DNA of 64,000 nt, taken from assembly GCF_022539665.2 (NCBI RefSeq), contig NC_081332.1, forward strand, positions 3,815,884 through 3,879,883, in the 5' to 3' direction. How positions within the stretch are numbered: position 1 is the stretch's first letter; every line of letters starts with the position of its first letter. Both the position numbers and the translations under genes were made by a program. Positions 1-12,203 of this stretch are shown here, piece after piece. The notes below the pieces were generated by a model, which saw only the letters and a program-made list of their open reading frames with translations, was not told the DNA's origin and made no database searches. Source of the DNA: Daphnia carinata (taxonomy: Eukaryota > Arthropoda > Branchiopoda > Diplostraca > Daphniidae).

Positions 1-70
1 CGCTCATTAAAAAAAAAAAAAAAAATTAATCAAATTCGAAGAAGAAAATGACGAATTTCATTTGTTTTAG

Positions 71-1141
71 AGCCTCACGGTCCCTGGTTGAAATCGGACG
101 TGCCGACCGTCATCGGACTGGGTGTTGGCATGTCCATCTTCATGGCGCTGACTTGCCTCGTTCTCAAACTCTTCAGCAGGGCCCGGTTCGCTCAGGATCA
201 GGCCAGAGGATACGGCAACGCCCATCTGGCCCCGCCGACTAGCGCCAGCACCACCATGAACCACACTCACACAGGTACTTCTCCTTTGCCGCCACCCCCC
301 TTCTATTTTTTTTTGCCCTCTCATGACGAGACCTACGCAACACATCATTATTTTTAGAAACATATTGCCCCCCCCCCCTTCTCCTCGTGTGTGTGTGCCT
401 ACAGAGTCATTCCCGAGCGACGGTTATTGATTTTGACTTGAATTTCATTCCAGATGGAAAACATCCGCCACGACCCAACAATCACCGACAGGTATCCATC
501 ACCGATTCCGAGACAGCTGCACCCACAGGTACGTGATCTCATCTACTTAATGGGAAGGGGGGGGGCCAAAGACAAAAGAACATAAAAGAGAAAAGAAAAG
601 AAAAAAGGAACCCATATTTCTAGCGTTCAATATCGGGAGCAACAACAACGCGCCGTTAGCAACAGCTGTGTCAACAGCGTGATCCGTCCTTTCCTATAGA
701 GCTCCATAAAAGAAGAAACAAAATAAAAAAAAAAAAAACAAAAAAACTAAACAACAGATGATGTTGGTGGAACGTTTGCTTGCGCACTACTCCAACCCAA
801 AATCGTCTTATTTTGTTTATTTTTTGCCCCCTCCCCCCTTTTTTTATTTTATTTTTTATCATTTTAAATTCTTCGTTTAACCAGAAGATTTTTGTTTTAA
901 AAACATACAAAAAACAAGTAAATGTTTTTCTACATAATTAGATATAAAGCCCCCCCTTTTTTTTCGTATGTGTTCACTTCGCTGCACATTTGTCCCCCCT
1001 CCTCCAACGTCCAACATGGTTTCCTATAGATATCGTGACGCGTAGGACTAACTCGATCAACAACGGCGGTCATCACCATTCGCGCGGATCTTTCTATGGT
1101 ACGTTTACTATGACGTGTGATCTGCGAGCTCACTCTTTCCA

Positions 1142-1172
<31 letters not shown>

Positions 1173-1230
1173 TTTCTCTTTTTTTCCTGTCCATCAACTT
1201 CACTCTTCGCTGATTTGTGTAGATGGCTAG
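71..1230 (+). CDS. C-terminal exons of a single-pass membrane protein (partial, unrecognised)
   Basis: Four exons can be chained in one frame: 71-274, 454-528, 1030-1098 and 1223-1230, with AG/GT borders and a phase-1 junction each time, ending in TAG. The first exon encodes a hydrophobic membrane span (VPTVIGLGVGMSIFMALTCL and on) followed by a basic stop-transfer region. The remaining exons give a short hydrophilic tail rich in Ser, Thr, Asn and His that ends GSFYDG. This is the layout of the end of a type I receptor or adhesion protein with its ectodomain left of the window. The family cannot be named from the tail alone. The third and fourth exons are inferred only from splice sites and frame, so the exact tail could differ or be alternatively spliced. 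Confidence 0.55.
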
Positions 1231-3963
1231 ATTCTCCCGGCAAAACGAAAATCCGGCATGGAATAGTAGCAGCCTATAGACGTTTAAGAAATACGACGAC
1301 AAGTAGCCTATTGATCGATTTTCCAATCAACCCACTCACACAACACGTGGGCTCATGGAAAACGAAAATACAACACAAAAAAAAAAAAAAAAAAAAGAAA
1401 GAAAGAAAAGAAGGGGAGAGAACCTTCTTTTTTGATTTGATCAAACACTTTCCCCCTGTCTCTTTTTCATTTCCTGTTGCCGGTTAGAAGGAAACCCGGA
1501 ATACGATCCGGGGGAAATGTTTTTTTTTTTTTTTTTTTTGTTTCATTGGACCTGAAACGTTTTATTTTCCGCACGATAAAAAAAAAAATAAAAATAAAAA
1601 AATAGGAGAAATAAGGGCCAAATGGAGTACACATGGGCATCCATTAACTTTCATCAACGTCTCCTCTTTAGCAAGTTGATGACGCGCGACTAAAAACCTA
1701 ATAACCCGTGTCGCTCTTTCTCTTTCCGATGCCCTCCTCTTCAATTTCACCGCACATTCGCAATTGATGCCGACACAACCAAAGAGCTTCCCATTTATAT
1801 TGTTTCCTCTTTTTTCTTCTTCTTCTTCTTAACTACACGCTCCGCTGTTGGCCAAGTTTCAGACGATTTATTAGACGAAATCAATCACTCCGTCCATAAA
1901 AAATAAATAAATAAAAGGCGCTCAACTACTGGGGGAAGACAACACGGTGATCAGAAGTTCGTTTTTTTTTTCGTAATCTCTCGTGAGAATTTGGCCAAGC
2001 GAAAAGAGCAAGTCGATGGAGGACGCGTTGCTTGAAAGTTTTCTCTGGCAACACGTTCCACGCAGTCATCGACAAAATAGCGCATTGTGAGGTCAACGCG
2101 CTCAGAACTCCGAAAAGTATTAGACGAAAATTCGTTTCCCGATCCATCATCAACATAAAAAAAAAACAAAAAAAACATGGTGACGCTAAGTAGTAATCTC
2201 AAATGGCTTTTTCGGCTGTTCCGATGCAACGTTGTAGTGGACCAATCCGTGGTTTTAAAAATAGAAAGAAAGAAAGAAAGAAAGAAAGAAACGTACAACT
2301 TGAAGTAGAAAAGAACTCAAAATGTCAGGATGCAAATTTCTCGAAAAGCTTCAACTCGGTGAAAAACTAGAAGGGGACAAGTATCCACGCATCGATAATG
2401 AAATGGACCGTTTCACCTTCAAGTGGCGTACATCCGAAAATGCTCCCGCACATCTGCGAAGCCGCGACTGCATGATTAGCGAATGCATATCTCTCTCTCT
2501 CTCTCTCCCTTCTCCATTTTACTGATCAATTTCGGCACTATTTAAAAATCTATACTAGTAGTAAAACCTTTTGAAAAATCATGGGCCATCCCTTTATATC
2601 GATCGGCCGGATGGGTAAACTGCACAAGGCATCAAGGGGGTAAAAGGCGGTACGTTTTGAAAGCGCTTTCAAAGCTGAGCAAATCGCACGAAATGCAATT
2701 GAGCATTATCGCAACAGCACATAGCATGGTGGACGCAAATTGAAAACGATGCACGCTAATAGTGTCTAGAAATAGAATAGAATAGCATTTTTTTCCTACC
2801 TTTAGTTCGGCTTTTCCATGGGCCGTTTTTTTTTCTTTCTCGTTATCTTCTTATCCATTGCCAATCGGATTTTTTTTTCTTTTAATGAGCAGGTAGAAGG
2901 CAGAGCAATCATTCGGCAACGTACGAAGCCAGGAGTCCCATGAGGAGCCACAGGAGTGATGCATCCGCAAACCGCGATTCCATCAGCGCTCAAGCGGATA
3001 CTGAAGATCGAACGCCGGCTCCGCTTCACCAATCCAACAATTCGATACGCTCTAGTCTAGAATGAAAGAAATGAAAACAAAACTCAATTATTATTGATAA
3101 GCAATTTTCAGAAAAAAAAAATAGTGCGAAATATCAGCCAAATGATTTCAACCTCACCTTTTACCATTTAGAATTTAAAGGAAAAAAAAGGAAAACTGCT
3201 CTTTCTATTTTTCTTTTGTCTCTCTCGCCTATTAGATTTCTAATTGACTCGCACTTAATACGTCGCATTTCTGAGACTTCTCATTAAAGATGAATTTGAA
3301 AAAAAAAAGAAACTATTGTGGAATTCACTACCAAAAAAAAAAAAAAAAAAAAAAAAAAGAAAAGAAAAAGAGAATGACCAACAATGATTTCTCTCTCAAT
3401 GTTTTCAACGGTGCTGTGTACCCCCCCCCCCCTTTCCTTGAGCCCACGTTCAGAGGCATTAAATGGTCGGCATTCTCGTGAAATAACATGATTTATGTCA
3501 AAAAACAAAACAAAACAAAACAAAAACAATATCGATATTATATGGAATGTGTGTTAATATCATTTACGTGTACGTGATTGTGGAATTCGTTTCGTTCCCA
3601 GCTTTTCCCCCTTCTCACTTCAAGATAAACCTTCAACGTCTTTTCCCTCAACAAATATTTGATGTCATATTACATAATAAACAATTTTCTATACATGAAC
3701 ATATTTACTCGCTCGGGTCTCAACGCTATTAATTTATTCAACAGGCACACCGGTAATAAGTATGCAAATAAAAACAGCATGCGTCAAAGAAAAAAAAAAA
3801 AAAAAAAAGGCCAACCATTAATCAAGAGTTGTAGACATTTCCGTCTTTTTAAAACCATTCTATTCGAAATGGTAGGGAATAAAACAAGAGGAAGGAAGAA
3901 CTCACGTCCAGGTCAGCTGATGACGGGTGGAAAAAAAAAAAAAAAAAGACCCATGGCTAAAGC
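1231..3963. other. Intergenic / probable 3' UTR, low complexity
   Basis: No gene is recognised here. The stretch is dominated by poly(A), poly(T) and poly(C) runs, a (CT)n tract at about 1141-1165, a (GAAA)n tract at about 2264-2290 and a poly(A) run at about 3332-3358. The proximal part is probably the 3' UTR of the membrane protein gene. Confidence 0.5.
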
Positions 3964-3980
3964 TAACGGTTGTTTGACTA
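3964..3980 (+). promoter_or_regulatory. Shared lipocalin upstream element (copy before lipocalin 1)
   Basis: TAACGGTTGTTTGACTA lies about 170 bp before the ATG of lipocalin 1. Near-identical sequences sit before five other lipocalin genes. The TAACGG core resembles a Myb-type site; the factor is not known. Confidence 0.5.
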
Positions 3981-4150
3981 CGACCTTTTTTATTTTTCCA
4001 TTGCATCGTGCCTTATTCAGAAAACGCATGTAAGGTACTTTGAGACGGCAGACAGTAAATGCGTGCGAGGGGGACGGATCAGTCCCGCCCAGGTACGAGG
4101 CGAGTGTAGAAGCAAAACGTCGTCTCGCGAAATCAAAACCAACAAGAAAA

Positions 4151-5407
4151 ATGCTGAACCGTTCAAAGCTGTGGCTTTTCTTAGTAATTGCAACGGGATG
4201 CTATCAAGCGCAGGTGAACGCTCAGGTGTTCTCAATTGGACCTTGCCCAAGTGTCAACGTCGTCTCTAACCTTGATATTGATCGAGTAAGTAAACACATT
4301 TGAATACTTGAGTACTGATTCAATTTAAGGTGAAAGAGAACAAGTCAAACCAATTCTTAATTCGTATGCGAAATGATGATGCAGAATGGCATCTACTGTT
4401 ACGTGTCATTTAGACATTAAAAGTTACTGTGGGTTTTCATCAAATTGGGAAAAAAAAATAGAAACAAATTATATTGTCACCATAAAAAGAAAATGGGACA
4501 ATTTTCGGCGTGATGCAAACGACGGGTAACGCGTACGCCGTTGTAATATTACATCGATAAAAGTAAAAGCGTCAAAAAGATAAGGTTTCATTGCACCGCA
4601 TAAAATTCAACTATGCGCATTGCGCATAGTCAAACGATGCAATCGCTTCAAACAGGAAAAACTTCACGAACTTCTTAATCTAATTTATTTCACTTTTGAA
4701 TTCCGATGCGAAATTCGTCATCGGCTGAAATCGTGTCCGTAAAACACCGAAAGTACGTGGGCAAATGGTACGAGAATCGCAACTACTTTGCCATCTTCCA
4801 GGCTGGACTCGATTGCGTAACGGCGGAGTACGCGAAAGAGGGAGATAAGGTCAGCGTGAAAAACGTCGGAAGAAAAAAAATGTAAGTATTTAAAAAGGAA
4901 AATTGCCAACATTTTAGAATAATCAAACGGCCGTCAATTTTCTTTCATTAGCATTCGAACGCAATCAACCGTAATTGGAACAGCTCGCCAATTAGAACCT
5001 CCCAATGGCAAACTTGGAGTGACTTTTTCCGGTATTCCATGTAAGAGATTCGTTTAACCTTATTTGCTAAAAAAATACAAATTAATTACGCCAACGTTTC
5101 CCTTCTCTCCTCCACAAAAAATAGTTGCACCGGCCGACGCACCTTATTGGGTATTGGGCACTGATTACGATAAATATGCCGTGGTATGGAGCTGCACCAG
5201 TCGCGGATTTTTCAATTCACGTAACGTACAAGGAAAGCGATTTCATTGCATCAGCTTCATGTTTTGTTTTCCATTATAGAAATTGCTTGGATTCTAACTC
5301 GTGATCAATTTCCGTCCACCACAACAATCAACACCGCATTGGCCGTGATGGCGTCAAACGGAATCGATCAGAGCAAACTGCAGATAACGAATCAGAAAAA
5401 ATGCTGA
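4151..5407 (+). CDS. Lipocalin 1, apolipoprotein D-like, secreted
   Basis: Exons 4151-4285, 4754-4881, 4952-5040, 5125-5220 and 5280-5407 give 191 aa. The start follows an A-rich context and gives a signal peptide ending near VNAQ. Lipocalin signatures are all present: GKWYENRNYF (motif 1) at the start of exon 2, LGTDYDKYAVVWSC (motif 2) and WILTRD (motif 3). Four cysteines (GPCP, LDC, WSC, final KKC) match the two disulfides of apolipoprotein D. Family members are extracellular beta-barrel carriers of small hydrophobic ligands such as pigments and lipids; the ligand here is unknown. It is the first of five tandem same-strand paralogues and has the intron pattern without the split Trp codon. 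Confidence 0.9.
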
Positions 5408-7554
5408 TCGCGAAATCTTAATTCATCGATCAATTCGCTAGCCAGTCAACAACGAGCCTAAAAATCCCGCATGGTTCTTGAAAATTGCCCAATTTTTATT
5501 TGCATTATTTAAAAAAGAAAAAAAGTCGCTATTTGATTTAATTAATTTAATCGCACAGTTGTGAAAATTAAAAGTAGTATCTTTGCAAAAAAAAAAAAAA
5601 AATGTTACAACTCTTTAAATATTGAATGGTAGTCCCACATACCCTAGATTAGTAAGCCCGCAAGAGGGGGGGGGGAGACTTCCTGGAAAATAACTAAACA
5701 ACAAACTTTTTTTTAGAGAGGGCGGCAAACAGATACTAGCGTTGCGAGGCGGTTTGATGTGCTACTCCTGTTCCGTAGAGTCATAAACCCAACGGGTCTC
5801 ACAAATTAAAAAGGCGAATATTTTGTTAGTTTCAACTTTTGTAGGTTAGCTTCTCATACAAAGAACAAAGTTCGAGCCATCAAACTTTGTTTTTCGTGCA
5901 CGGGCTTTTAAGGCATCCCATTCAAATACGTCCTCATGTTCGTGCACTTGGAAGTGCGGGGTGGTAGTAGACGAGGTGTTTCGTTACTCAACGGGTTCTC
6001 TAACGTTACGCCTTCATTAATGCGGGGAGGAGGTTACGTCGACCTGAATAGAAGTGCGCTGCGATTTGCTTTAAGGCTGTAGATAACGATGATTGCGGTA
6101 CCGCATACATCATAGAATCAACATTTGCAATTTTCCTCCCTTGAGGAAGATGCATTCGAAATGATTTTCGAATGAAATTCATTTGCTACGATTGCGGCGT
6201 TTGAAAACAAGGGCACGTTCGCAAACTAAGGCAAGGTTCAATGGTCTAAATGCCCGGCATCGCTTCCCGAACTTTTAGAGTACACCATCAAACCCCATCA
6301 ATCTACAATTGCCTGTCGCCTGATGAACGAATAGAAATAAGAGTTTGACCGATGGGCAATGAGGTTGATTCAAAGGTCACCCCGTGCAACATTGCGTAAG
6401 GAACAGGCAATCAAGATCTTTGATTGTCACGGCTATTGTTTTTCACCCGAAAACCAAATTTCTTTGAAAAAGTAAAAAGGATTTTGGTTGCCAAGGGGTC
6501 AGGCACGTGCCTGGCTGGCCAAGTAGCCCAATCCTTTTGTCCCCATGCTGGACAATATCGTCGTGCTATCGAAAAATGTAGACTTTATTTATTGGCTGCG
6601 GTGAGTTGGTGCGTCACACGCGGGGCACTGGGTTCTTGTCAACACGTCAGTGTCGTTACCCACTTCAAAAGACAAGGGTAAATATCGACCGATGAGAGTT
6701 GACCACATTTTTTTTTTTCAAGTTATGTAAAAATTGTTTGAACATTTTCATATTTGAACGACGGACAGTGAAAGCTTTAGGATTAACGCATAATAATTGT
6801 CAAAATGTCATCCCCTTTGCATTCTCTTTAAGGACAATTTACAACGTGACAAACACTTTCATTTATACTGCGTGTCGTAAACAAAACGAAGACAAATCTT
6901 GTGCTTAGTCACGCGTTTAAGCCTCGTTCACGCCACTGATACGAGCTTAGCTCTTCCCTTTTTAAAAACGCTCTAAGCTTCAGGGACACCAGGACGTCCG
7001 TGCTCCAATGAAACGCCCACTGCTTTAGTTTTCTAGATTTTTTATTCTTAAAAACAGAATTTTAAAACGCGTTCCTAAAACCTGCTTTTCCATTGCAACG
7101 TAAGGTGTCTCTGCCTTTGTGCGCTCCAAACAATTTGCTTCATAAAATCTTTTACTTAGGAATTTGAAAAAAATAGTTTTATTCTGGTGTCAATTAGGCT
7201 CAACATGAATGGTAACGTAAATCTCTAGAGGCAAAGCACGAATGTAAACAAACTTTCGCGTAAAGACGCCTTCGTAATCTCAATTACGGGTATGCACATC
7301 GACTCTTCACAATGGTGTACACTGATTCAATTGGGATAAGTATCCATCAGCCAGACACAAACTCGTATTAACGAAGCAGAATGGCCAATTTCCTAGCAAC
7401 AAGCAACGATTTCATGGCCATTGAAAAAAAAGGGTGAAAATCAGCCAAGATGAAACGCAAGTTTCACATAATTGTTTCACATTGGTATGGCCTGATGATA
7501 CATGTCCATTGTGCCGAGTCACAGCACACGTGCCGACAACGCAACCTGATTCCC
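5408..7554. other. Intergenic spacer between lipocalins 1 and 2
   Basis: About 2.1 kb without a recognisable gene on either strand. Short open frames show no splice-supported continuation and no known motif. A G-rich run occurs near 5663. Confidence 0.5.
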
Positions 7555-7571
7555 TAACGGTTCTTTTTCTC
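7555..7571 (+). promoter_or_regulatory. Shared lipocalin upstream element (copy before lipocalin 2)
   Basis: TAACGGTTCTTTTTCTC lies about 135 bp before the lipocalin 2 ATG and about 30 bp before a TATA box. The TAACGGTT core is kept but the GACT end is lost. Confidence 0.4.
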
Positions 7572-7598
7572 TGTTTTTTTTCTCGACATCTTTACGTT

Positions 7599-7605
7599 TA
7601 TAAAA
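7599..7605 (+). promoter_or_regulatory. TATA box of lipocalin 2
   Basis: TATAAAA sits about 100 bp before the ATG at 7706, downstream of the shared element, a sensible position for a core promoter with a short 5' UTR. Confidence 0.5.
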
Positions 7606-7705
7606 AGTAGTGGGGTATTCAAATGCTTGCACAAGCGAGATGGGGTCAGTAGCACGGGAACGGTAACAAAGCTCACGTCTCTCAGCGCGCATGTTTGTTT
7701 TTTAA

Positions 7706-8679
7706 ATGGCATCAACATTTGCGAAATGTTTTATTTTTGTATTAGCTGCGCTTGCACAGACCTCATGCATAAACACTCAAGTGCTTAGCCCTGGTTCCTG
7801 CCCAAATCCTACCGCCGTTTCCGATTTCAAAATCGACGAGGTTAGTTTTTAAACGTTCTTTTATAATGAATTTTTAGACAAAAAATTTGGATATCAAAAA
7901 GTATTTAGGTAAATGGTACAGCAACCGAAATTATTTTTCAGTTCTGCAAACGGGCCAAGATTGTGTAACGGTTGAATACACAAAGGTCGGAGGCCGCATT
8001 ATCGTCAAAAACGGAGGTTTAGAATTGATGTAAAATGAATTTACTTTGATTAGGAAGAAGCTGGCCAAAAAGTTTAGAAATTCGTTTAAATTTTCCTCCA
8101 CACTTTTTCAGCACTAGAAAGAAATTAACGACAATAGCGAAAGCAAGCGTTGTGTCATCCGGGAAACTCAACGTATCATTCATTACGACTAACGTTTGTA
8201 AGTAGCGCAAATTTAAATTTGAATAAACCCACGAAATTAATTTCTCCATGTTTGAACCAATAATTGTTTCGGTGGAATACTCAAGTTAACTTGGGCGCTG
8301 AAAACTACTGGTATAACTGTCAAAACAATAATTTGCAAATGACTCAATTACTTGTTCTAATTCGAATTTGATTGAAAGGGTTCTGGGAACAGATTACGAT
8401 TCTTACGCCGTTGGATGGAGTTGTTTACCATTTGGAATTTTCCATTTCAGTATACGCCAAATTATGATACGATTGCCCGTGGTTACATAAACGTTACGTA
8501 ATAACACGCATGTTTTATCGCATGCAGAAACGGCCTGGATACTGACCCGTGACCAAAACCCTAGCGATGCGACAATAGACGCAGCGTTAGCCGTATTCGA
8601 AAAGAACGGCATCGACCAGAAAAAATTGAAATTGATTAATCAAGAAAATTGCGTGGAAGCCGACAAGCCAGTTGAATAA
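7706..8679 (+). CDS. Lipocalin 2, apolipoprotein D-like, secreted
   Basis: Exons 7706-7840, 7902-8029, 8112-8197, 8286-8310, 8379-8449 and 8528-8679 give 198 aa. A signal peptide precedes VLSPGSCP. Signatures GKWYSNRNYF, LGTDYDSYAVGWSC and WILTRD are present, as are the four expected cysteines. An extra intron splits the Trp codon (TG|G) just before the TDY motif, making a 25-nt exon; lipocalins 4 and 5 share it and 1, 3, 6 and 7 do not. The C-terminus runs eight residues past the last Cys. Function is inferred only at family level: carrier of a small hydrophobic molecule outside the cell. Confidence 0.88.
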
Positions 8680-9092
8680 TCCCTTCAAAAATATGAACCA
8701 TTCAACAACAAGGCGATTCGCTCAGTAGGTCAACAAGAAATAGCAAATCATCACGCACCCTCATTTTGTTTTAAGATGTTTTCCGCAATGTGGGTACACA
8801 CTATTTGCATATTTCTGATGGTCAGTATGAAAAAGCAGTGCCCTCAAGCTATTTGAAAACTTGCTTTCCTGTATATAGTTTCAAATAGAAAATACTCCGC
8901 TTGTGGCTCGATCGTTCTTTCTTTCTCCGACACGCTACGAACAGGTTCTTAAAAGGAAGCAACGATGGCGCAAAACCGGTAGAACGGAGACTTCTAGAAG
9001 TCAATGGAAGATGACCGTACACTGACGAGCTTCAGTTGAACACTGACAGCTGGGACATATAGTTTCTGTATATTTTCAGGGCCTTAAAAACA

Positions 9093-10034
9093 ATGGCGGG
9101 AGATTCAAAACGCTGGGTTTCACTGTTGGTAATAGTAGGATATTTCTTAACAATAACGCAAGCTCAAGTGTGGGTAAGAGGTTCTTGTCCAAACGTTACC
9201 GTCGTCTCTGATTTCAACCTCGACCAAGTAAGTTATTTTAGATCAACTTTATGCCATCAATTAAAATGGGATGGCAAAACTCGTTTGATTAGCGTCTTCA
9301 ACCAAAACTAGGGTCTTGTTATTATTAAAAACGTCAAATACGAATAATTTTTTTTAAATCAAAGACGAAAATTCAGTTACTGAAATTCCAAATTTTTTTT
9401 TTTTAAATTCGAATATCTAATGCTTTACAGAAAAAAAATTATTTCATTCAAAGTATTTAGGCAAGTGGTTTGCAAACCGTAACTACTATGACAGATCCCA
9501 AGCCGGATTGGATTGCGTAACGGTCGAGTACACTCAAAATGGAGAAGAAATTGCCTTCAAAAAAGAAGGAATTGAACAAGTGTAAAAATGCGCCAACAAA
9601 TCAACCAAACGATTTCTAATCAATGAAAGCTTTTTTTTCTCCTGCAATTCCAGAACAAGAAGAAAAACAGTGTCCATCGGAAGCGCTCGCCTCATCCAAC
9701 CCGGAAAACTTGCCGTTTCTTATAGTGACAACCCTCCCGCTAAATCGGCAAATGCAAATTATTTGGTGATCGGCACCGACTACAAATCTTACTCTGTTGT
9801 GTGGAATTGCTCTGAACGGGGTCCCATGAGTTCACGTGAGAAAACAAAAATCCAACATAACCCGGATGAAAATTAATGACACTTGCATACTTTACAGATA
9901 CTGCGCGGGTGTTAACGCGTGAACAAGAACCATCAATATCAACAATCGACAAAGTTTACGCAGTGCTAAGACGGAACGGCCTCGATAGCAGCAGATTAAG
10001 ATTAGTAAATCAGAAAAATTGCACAAGGCGCTGA
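9093..10034 (+). CDS. Lipocalin 3, apolipoprotein D-like, secreted
   Basis: Exons 9093-9227, 9454-9581, 9654-9835 and 9898-10034 give 193 aa. The signal peptide ends near TQAQ. Signatures are GKWFANRNYY, IGTDYKSYSVVWNC and RVLTRE, with four cysteines. Exons 3 and 4 of the other paralogues are fused here into one 182-nt exon, so this copy has lost (or never had) that intron. A polyadenylation signal AATAAA lies at 10058, 24 bp after the stop. It is the only member without the shared upstream element in the 200 bp before its start, so its regulation may differ. Confidence 0.88.
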
Positions 10035-10716
10035 AGAAAAGTGGCATGCAGCCATCGAATAAAGAACTTCTGTAACTGAACACAGCTAATAAATAAAGTA
10101 TCCGTTGGCGAGATGATTGAGAATGAGTCAATATGGATAAATGAGATATGAAATAAATTATTAAGCAATGGATGCATTGCACAAGGTTTTATTTCATTCT
10201 GTCCTTTACCACTCGAATCAACTTTAAATGAAAACTACGCCTTATGTTTGTGATTTCAAAATGAGCAGAGCCGCACGAGTAAATATAAGAACGAAACCGA
10301 CATCATTAAAAAATTAAATGGGAAGCTTGACCATTTAAGTACAGAAAAATGTAATACGATGTTTGTTCCAGTCAGAACACACCCACCAAAAGCCTGAAGA
10401 GGGCAACGACCCCTGCCTAACCTATCTTGCGTAGACAATCAGTCGCTCAATTTTTTGAAGTACAAGAAAAGTAATTCAGAAAATTTAGACTTGTTCCACA
10501 AAACGGGAACCTTCACGTAAAACGGTCAACACAACTCGGTTTGAATAAAGTCGTTTTGCAAATCGATCGGGTTTGAGATTCACTTTAAACGAAAGAAATT
10601 GTGCGCTGCATTTCAACAGGATTATTTTCAACAAATCCCTGACCAACAGGTTTCGATACTGGGGGCTACGCCAGCAGGAAAACAATATCAAGTTGAGGAC
10701 ATTACAATGATAGAGT
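10035..10716. other. Intergenic spacer between lipocalins 3 and 4
   Basis: Contains polyadenylation signals (AATAAA at 10058 and more near 10090) of lipocalin 3. Nothing else recognised. Confidence 0.5.
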
Positions 10717-10733
10717 TAACGGTAATTTGACTC
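10717..10733 (+). promoter_or_regulatory. Shared lipocalin upstream element (copy before lipocalin 4)
   Basis: TAACGGTAATTTGACTC lies about 140 bp before the ATG at 10873. Confidence 0.5.
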
Positions 10734-10872
10734 GTTTTGGTTTGGTTTTATTTTGCTCGCTACCACCAGCCATTCACGCGAGCTTTTTTAATGAGAATGC
10801 TCGATGAATAGGATTGAAAGAGAAGTCGCACAAGAACAAAATGAGCTCAGTCGCATTCAAACTCGGTTAGGA

Positions 10873-11961
10873 ATGTTGTCATGTTGTGCGCTATGTTGGG
10901 TTTTTCTATTAGTTATGGTGGGACTTTCCAAAAATACAAATGCGCAAATATTCACACTCGGTTCCTGCCCCAATCCCAGTGTCGTTTCCGACTTTAAAGC
11001 TGATCAGGTCAGTTTCCTCAACACTAACAGTTAAATTCAAAAGAATACTTTTTTTTTTAAGTTTTTGGCATAATATTAACAACAAGATCGTTTGACATTA
11101 ACCACTCAGTAGCGGAAACGAACACGTTTTAAAATTTTTGTTTCCATTCTAATATGTTTAAATGTTTTTATCATCAAACTCATCTTGTTGAAAATATTCA
11201 AAGTACTTGGGAAAATGGTACAACAACCGCAACTATTTTTCGATATTTCAAACCGGCCTCGATTGCCCTACAGTTGAGTACACAATGAACGAAGACGAAA
11301 TCACCATCAGAAACGAGGGATTTAGCATCACGTAAAACACCTTCAGCCAGTTAAAAAAAAAAAAAACATTGACAGATTTTTGAATGTCTGAATTTCAGAA
11401 ACGGGAAGAAAAAAACTGCATTCGGAAAAGCGCGCGTAGTGGCACCCGGCAAGCTCACTGTATCGTCTATCATCAGTAATCCTTGTAAGCATTAACACGT
11501 TCAAGTACATTACGTATTTATTCCCCCCCCCCATTTATCTCCCCTAATGGCATTAATATTGTCTTGTTTGTTTTGTTTTTTAATCAAGTTACGCAAGGGG
11601 CCGAAAATTACTGGTAAATCTTAATAAAAAATAATTCGTTTGCTGATACTTTAAAATGATTTTATACTTCGCAAATGTATGATAAGGATACTGGACACCG
11701 ACTACACTTCTTACGCAGTTGTCTGGAGCTGTTTGCCATTCGGACTTATCAATTCAAGTGAGATTTCAAAAAATCTGAAGTAAATCGCCAAATCAGAGGT
11801 GAAACACCAACAAAAGATTCTTCGTTACAGGCACAGCGTGGATCCTAACCCGTGAACCCAATCCCTCAAATGCCACAATCGATTTGGCATTAGCTGTATT
11901 CGAGAAGAATGACATCAATCAGACGAAATTAAAAGTAATCAATCAACAGGATTGTGGATAA
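10873..11961 (+). CDS. Lipocalin 4, apolipoprotein D-like, secreted
   Basis: Exons 10873-11007, 11204-11331, 11399-11484, 11589-11613, 11687-11757 and 11831-11961 give 191 aa. An in-frame ATG exists 69 nt upstream at 10804, but the start at 10873 makes the first exon 135 nt, the size found in four of the other paralogues, and places the hydrophobic signal peptide at the N-terminus. Signatures are GKWYNNRNYF, LDTDYTSYAVVWSC and WILTRE, with four cysteines. The extra intron inside the Trp codon is present, giving a 25-nt exon. It is one of the tandem set, same strand, with a short 3' spacer. Confidence 0.88.
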
Positions 11962-12186
11962 GGGCAGGGCGATGAAAACGTCAAGCACATTGCAATTTAA
12001 GTTATAACCAGCGCAGCAAAACGTGAGAATTAACTGTAATTTCTGCTGAACTCGTCTGACCCTCGCAAAGTTGGAAGATAATAAATAAATAAAATGCAGC
12101 GAACGACATCAATGTGTAACTCGTTTTCAGATAAAGCAGTAAAAAAAAACATCCCATCATGCCAGTAGGAACAAATGTGTAAACCA

Positions 12187-12203
12187 GTTTATGGTTGTTT
12201 GAC
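12187..12203 (+). promoter_or_regulatory. Orphan copy of the lipocalin upstream element
   Basis: TTATGGTTGTTTGACAG sits in about 150 bp (12080-12240) that resembles the promoter of lipocalin 5 (13555-13700), including a shared GTAGG(A/G)ACAA and TTCGA(C/T)TGGT context. No lipocalin follows, so it looks like a relic promoter. Confidence 0.4.

Noticed and set aside
990-1487. 165-codon open frame on the plus strand
   Set aside because: It runs through a CT repeat, a poly(A) tract and splice-site sequence; composition is low complexity and it overlaps the exons of the membrane protein in another frame.
10804-10872. Upstream ATG of lipocalin 4 at 10804
   Set aside because: It would place 23 charged residues before the signal peptide; the ATG at 10873 gives the 135-nt first exon found in four paralogues.
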